Part shown: piece by piece, positions 63,594-64,000 of the stretch
Layout: each line of letters starts with the position of its first letter
Numbering within the stretch: the first letter of the stretch is position 1
Source: Chryseobacterium luteum
Lineage (GTDB): Bacteria > Bacteroidota > Bacteroidia > Flavobacteriales > Weeksellaceae
Direction: 5' to 3'
Length of the DNA: 64,000 nt
Assembly (NCBI RefSeq): GCF_000737785.1
Contig: NZ_JPRO01000004.1
Location: 186,001-250,000, forward strand
Made by a program: the position numbers and the translations under genes
The notes under the pieces: model-generated
Seen by the model: only the letters and a program-made list of their open reading frames with translations
Database searches by the model: none
Told to the model about the DNA's origin: nothing

Positions 63594-63709
63594 TAGTCTA
63601 TGACATAAACTTTGTATTAAAATAAAATTCTGTACCAGTATTTACAACATCTCAACAATTACATTAGGAAGAAACCGCATTTTTTATCTTAAATATCCAT
63701 GAAAACAAC

Positions 63710-63717
63710 TAAATTTG
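63710..63717 (+). promoter_or_regulatory. -7 box of the 83-residue gene
   Basis: TAAATTTG, a consensus -7, lies 16 bases before the ATG at 63734. No -33 TTG is evident. Confidence 0.5.
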
Positions 63718-63733
63718 GATAACATTCATCACC

Positions 63734-63985
63734 ATGAAAAAAATCATCGTCACCTTATTTGCAGCTTTATTTATTTCGACAATTGTTTTTTATATAAGCA
63801 AAAACAAAACAGATATAACGAATTACGGTATGCTTTTCGGAGCGTTGGCCACCATAATTGCTGTTCCTCTTATAAAATTTCTTTTTCCGGTGACCAAAGA
63901 ATTAAAGATCGGGACATCAGAATTTTACCCAAATCTTTTTCACAAAACTGCGGAATTTTTAAAAAAGAAAAGAAATAACAGGTAA
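63734..63985 (+). CDS. small two-helix membrane protein
   Basis: This is an 83-residue protein: a hydrophobic N-terminal helix (5-25), a short polar loop, a second helix (33-53) and a basic tail ending KKKRNNR. The family is unknown. It ends 15 bases before the window ends, and its own -7 box supports real expression. Confidence 0.55.
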   Translation: MKKIIVTLFAALFISTIVFYISKNKTDITNYGMLFGALATIIAVPLIKFLFPVTKELKIGTSEFYPNLFHKTAEFLKKKRNNR

Positions 63986-64000
63986 TTTATCTATATCCGG

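Overview
The window is chromosomal DNA of a Flavobacteriia member, most likely Chryseobacterium or a close relative. The grounds are an AT-rich genome, Bacteroidetes promoters (TTG about 20 bases before TAnnTTTG), hardly any Shine-Dalgarno sites, type IX secretion sorting tails, a nuoA-N operon with a short NuoG, and GG-leader peptides. This is inferred from sequence character, not from a database match.

Bases 1-17000 are an accessory, conflict- or RNA-related island. A translationally coupled minus-strand operon (1642-8571) encodes a MoxR AAA+ ATPase, a vWA/beta-propeller protein and membrane or TPR partners, which matches the predicted MoxR-vWA-beta-propeller ternary systems. It is flanked by two paralogous zinc-ribbon SDR-fold proteins that both lack the catalytic tyrosine. 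Five small tRNA-like RNAs sit at 113-184, 11262-11332, 11386-11455, 13817-13890 and 13905-13975. They keep a T arm, a D arm and an acceptor stem but have irregular acceptor junctions and mostly degenerate anticodon arms. They are packed a few bases from the SDR genes, a repeat-rich 638-residue protein and a 141-residue protein. A PIN-like DUF434-type protein and a 216-residue partner lie upstream of the second SDR gene. This is the best candidate for an undescribed system. deoD (9673-10383) and a TatD-family nuclease gene (10448-11233) lie inside the island.

Bases 16900-20400 hold a metallo-beta-lactamase-fold hydrolase and an outer-membrane TonB-type receptor. Bases 20600-33830 hold a polymorphic-toxin locus. 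A 2313-residue SpvB/FG-GAP/Rhs protein with an HExxH tip is followed by its candidate immunity gene. Then come three displaced toxin tips, each followed by a candidate immunity lipoprotein, and finally decayed duplicates of Rhs core and immunity gene. Two small secreted proteins precede the Rhs gene.

Bases 34260-45400 are mainly housekeeping: tRNA-Met(CAU), mce, rbfA, a LolC/E-like permease, a secreted endonuclease I, aroE, a DUF349 protein, ribD, a 57-residue GG-leader cysteine-rich peptide missed by length cut-offs, yigZ, a membrane zinc peptidase and a GNAT-like protein. Bases 45517-59817 are nuoA-N (complex I), with an unrelated outer-membrane-like gene between nuoF and nuoG. Bases 60155-64000 hold a metzincin-type putative effector, two exported proteins of unknown function and a small membrane protein.

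I saw no CRISPR array, intact insertion sequence or prophage.
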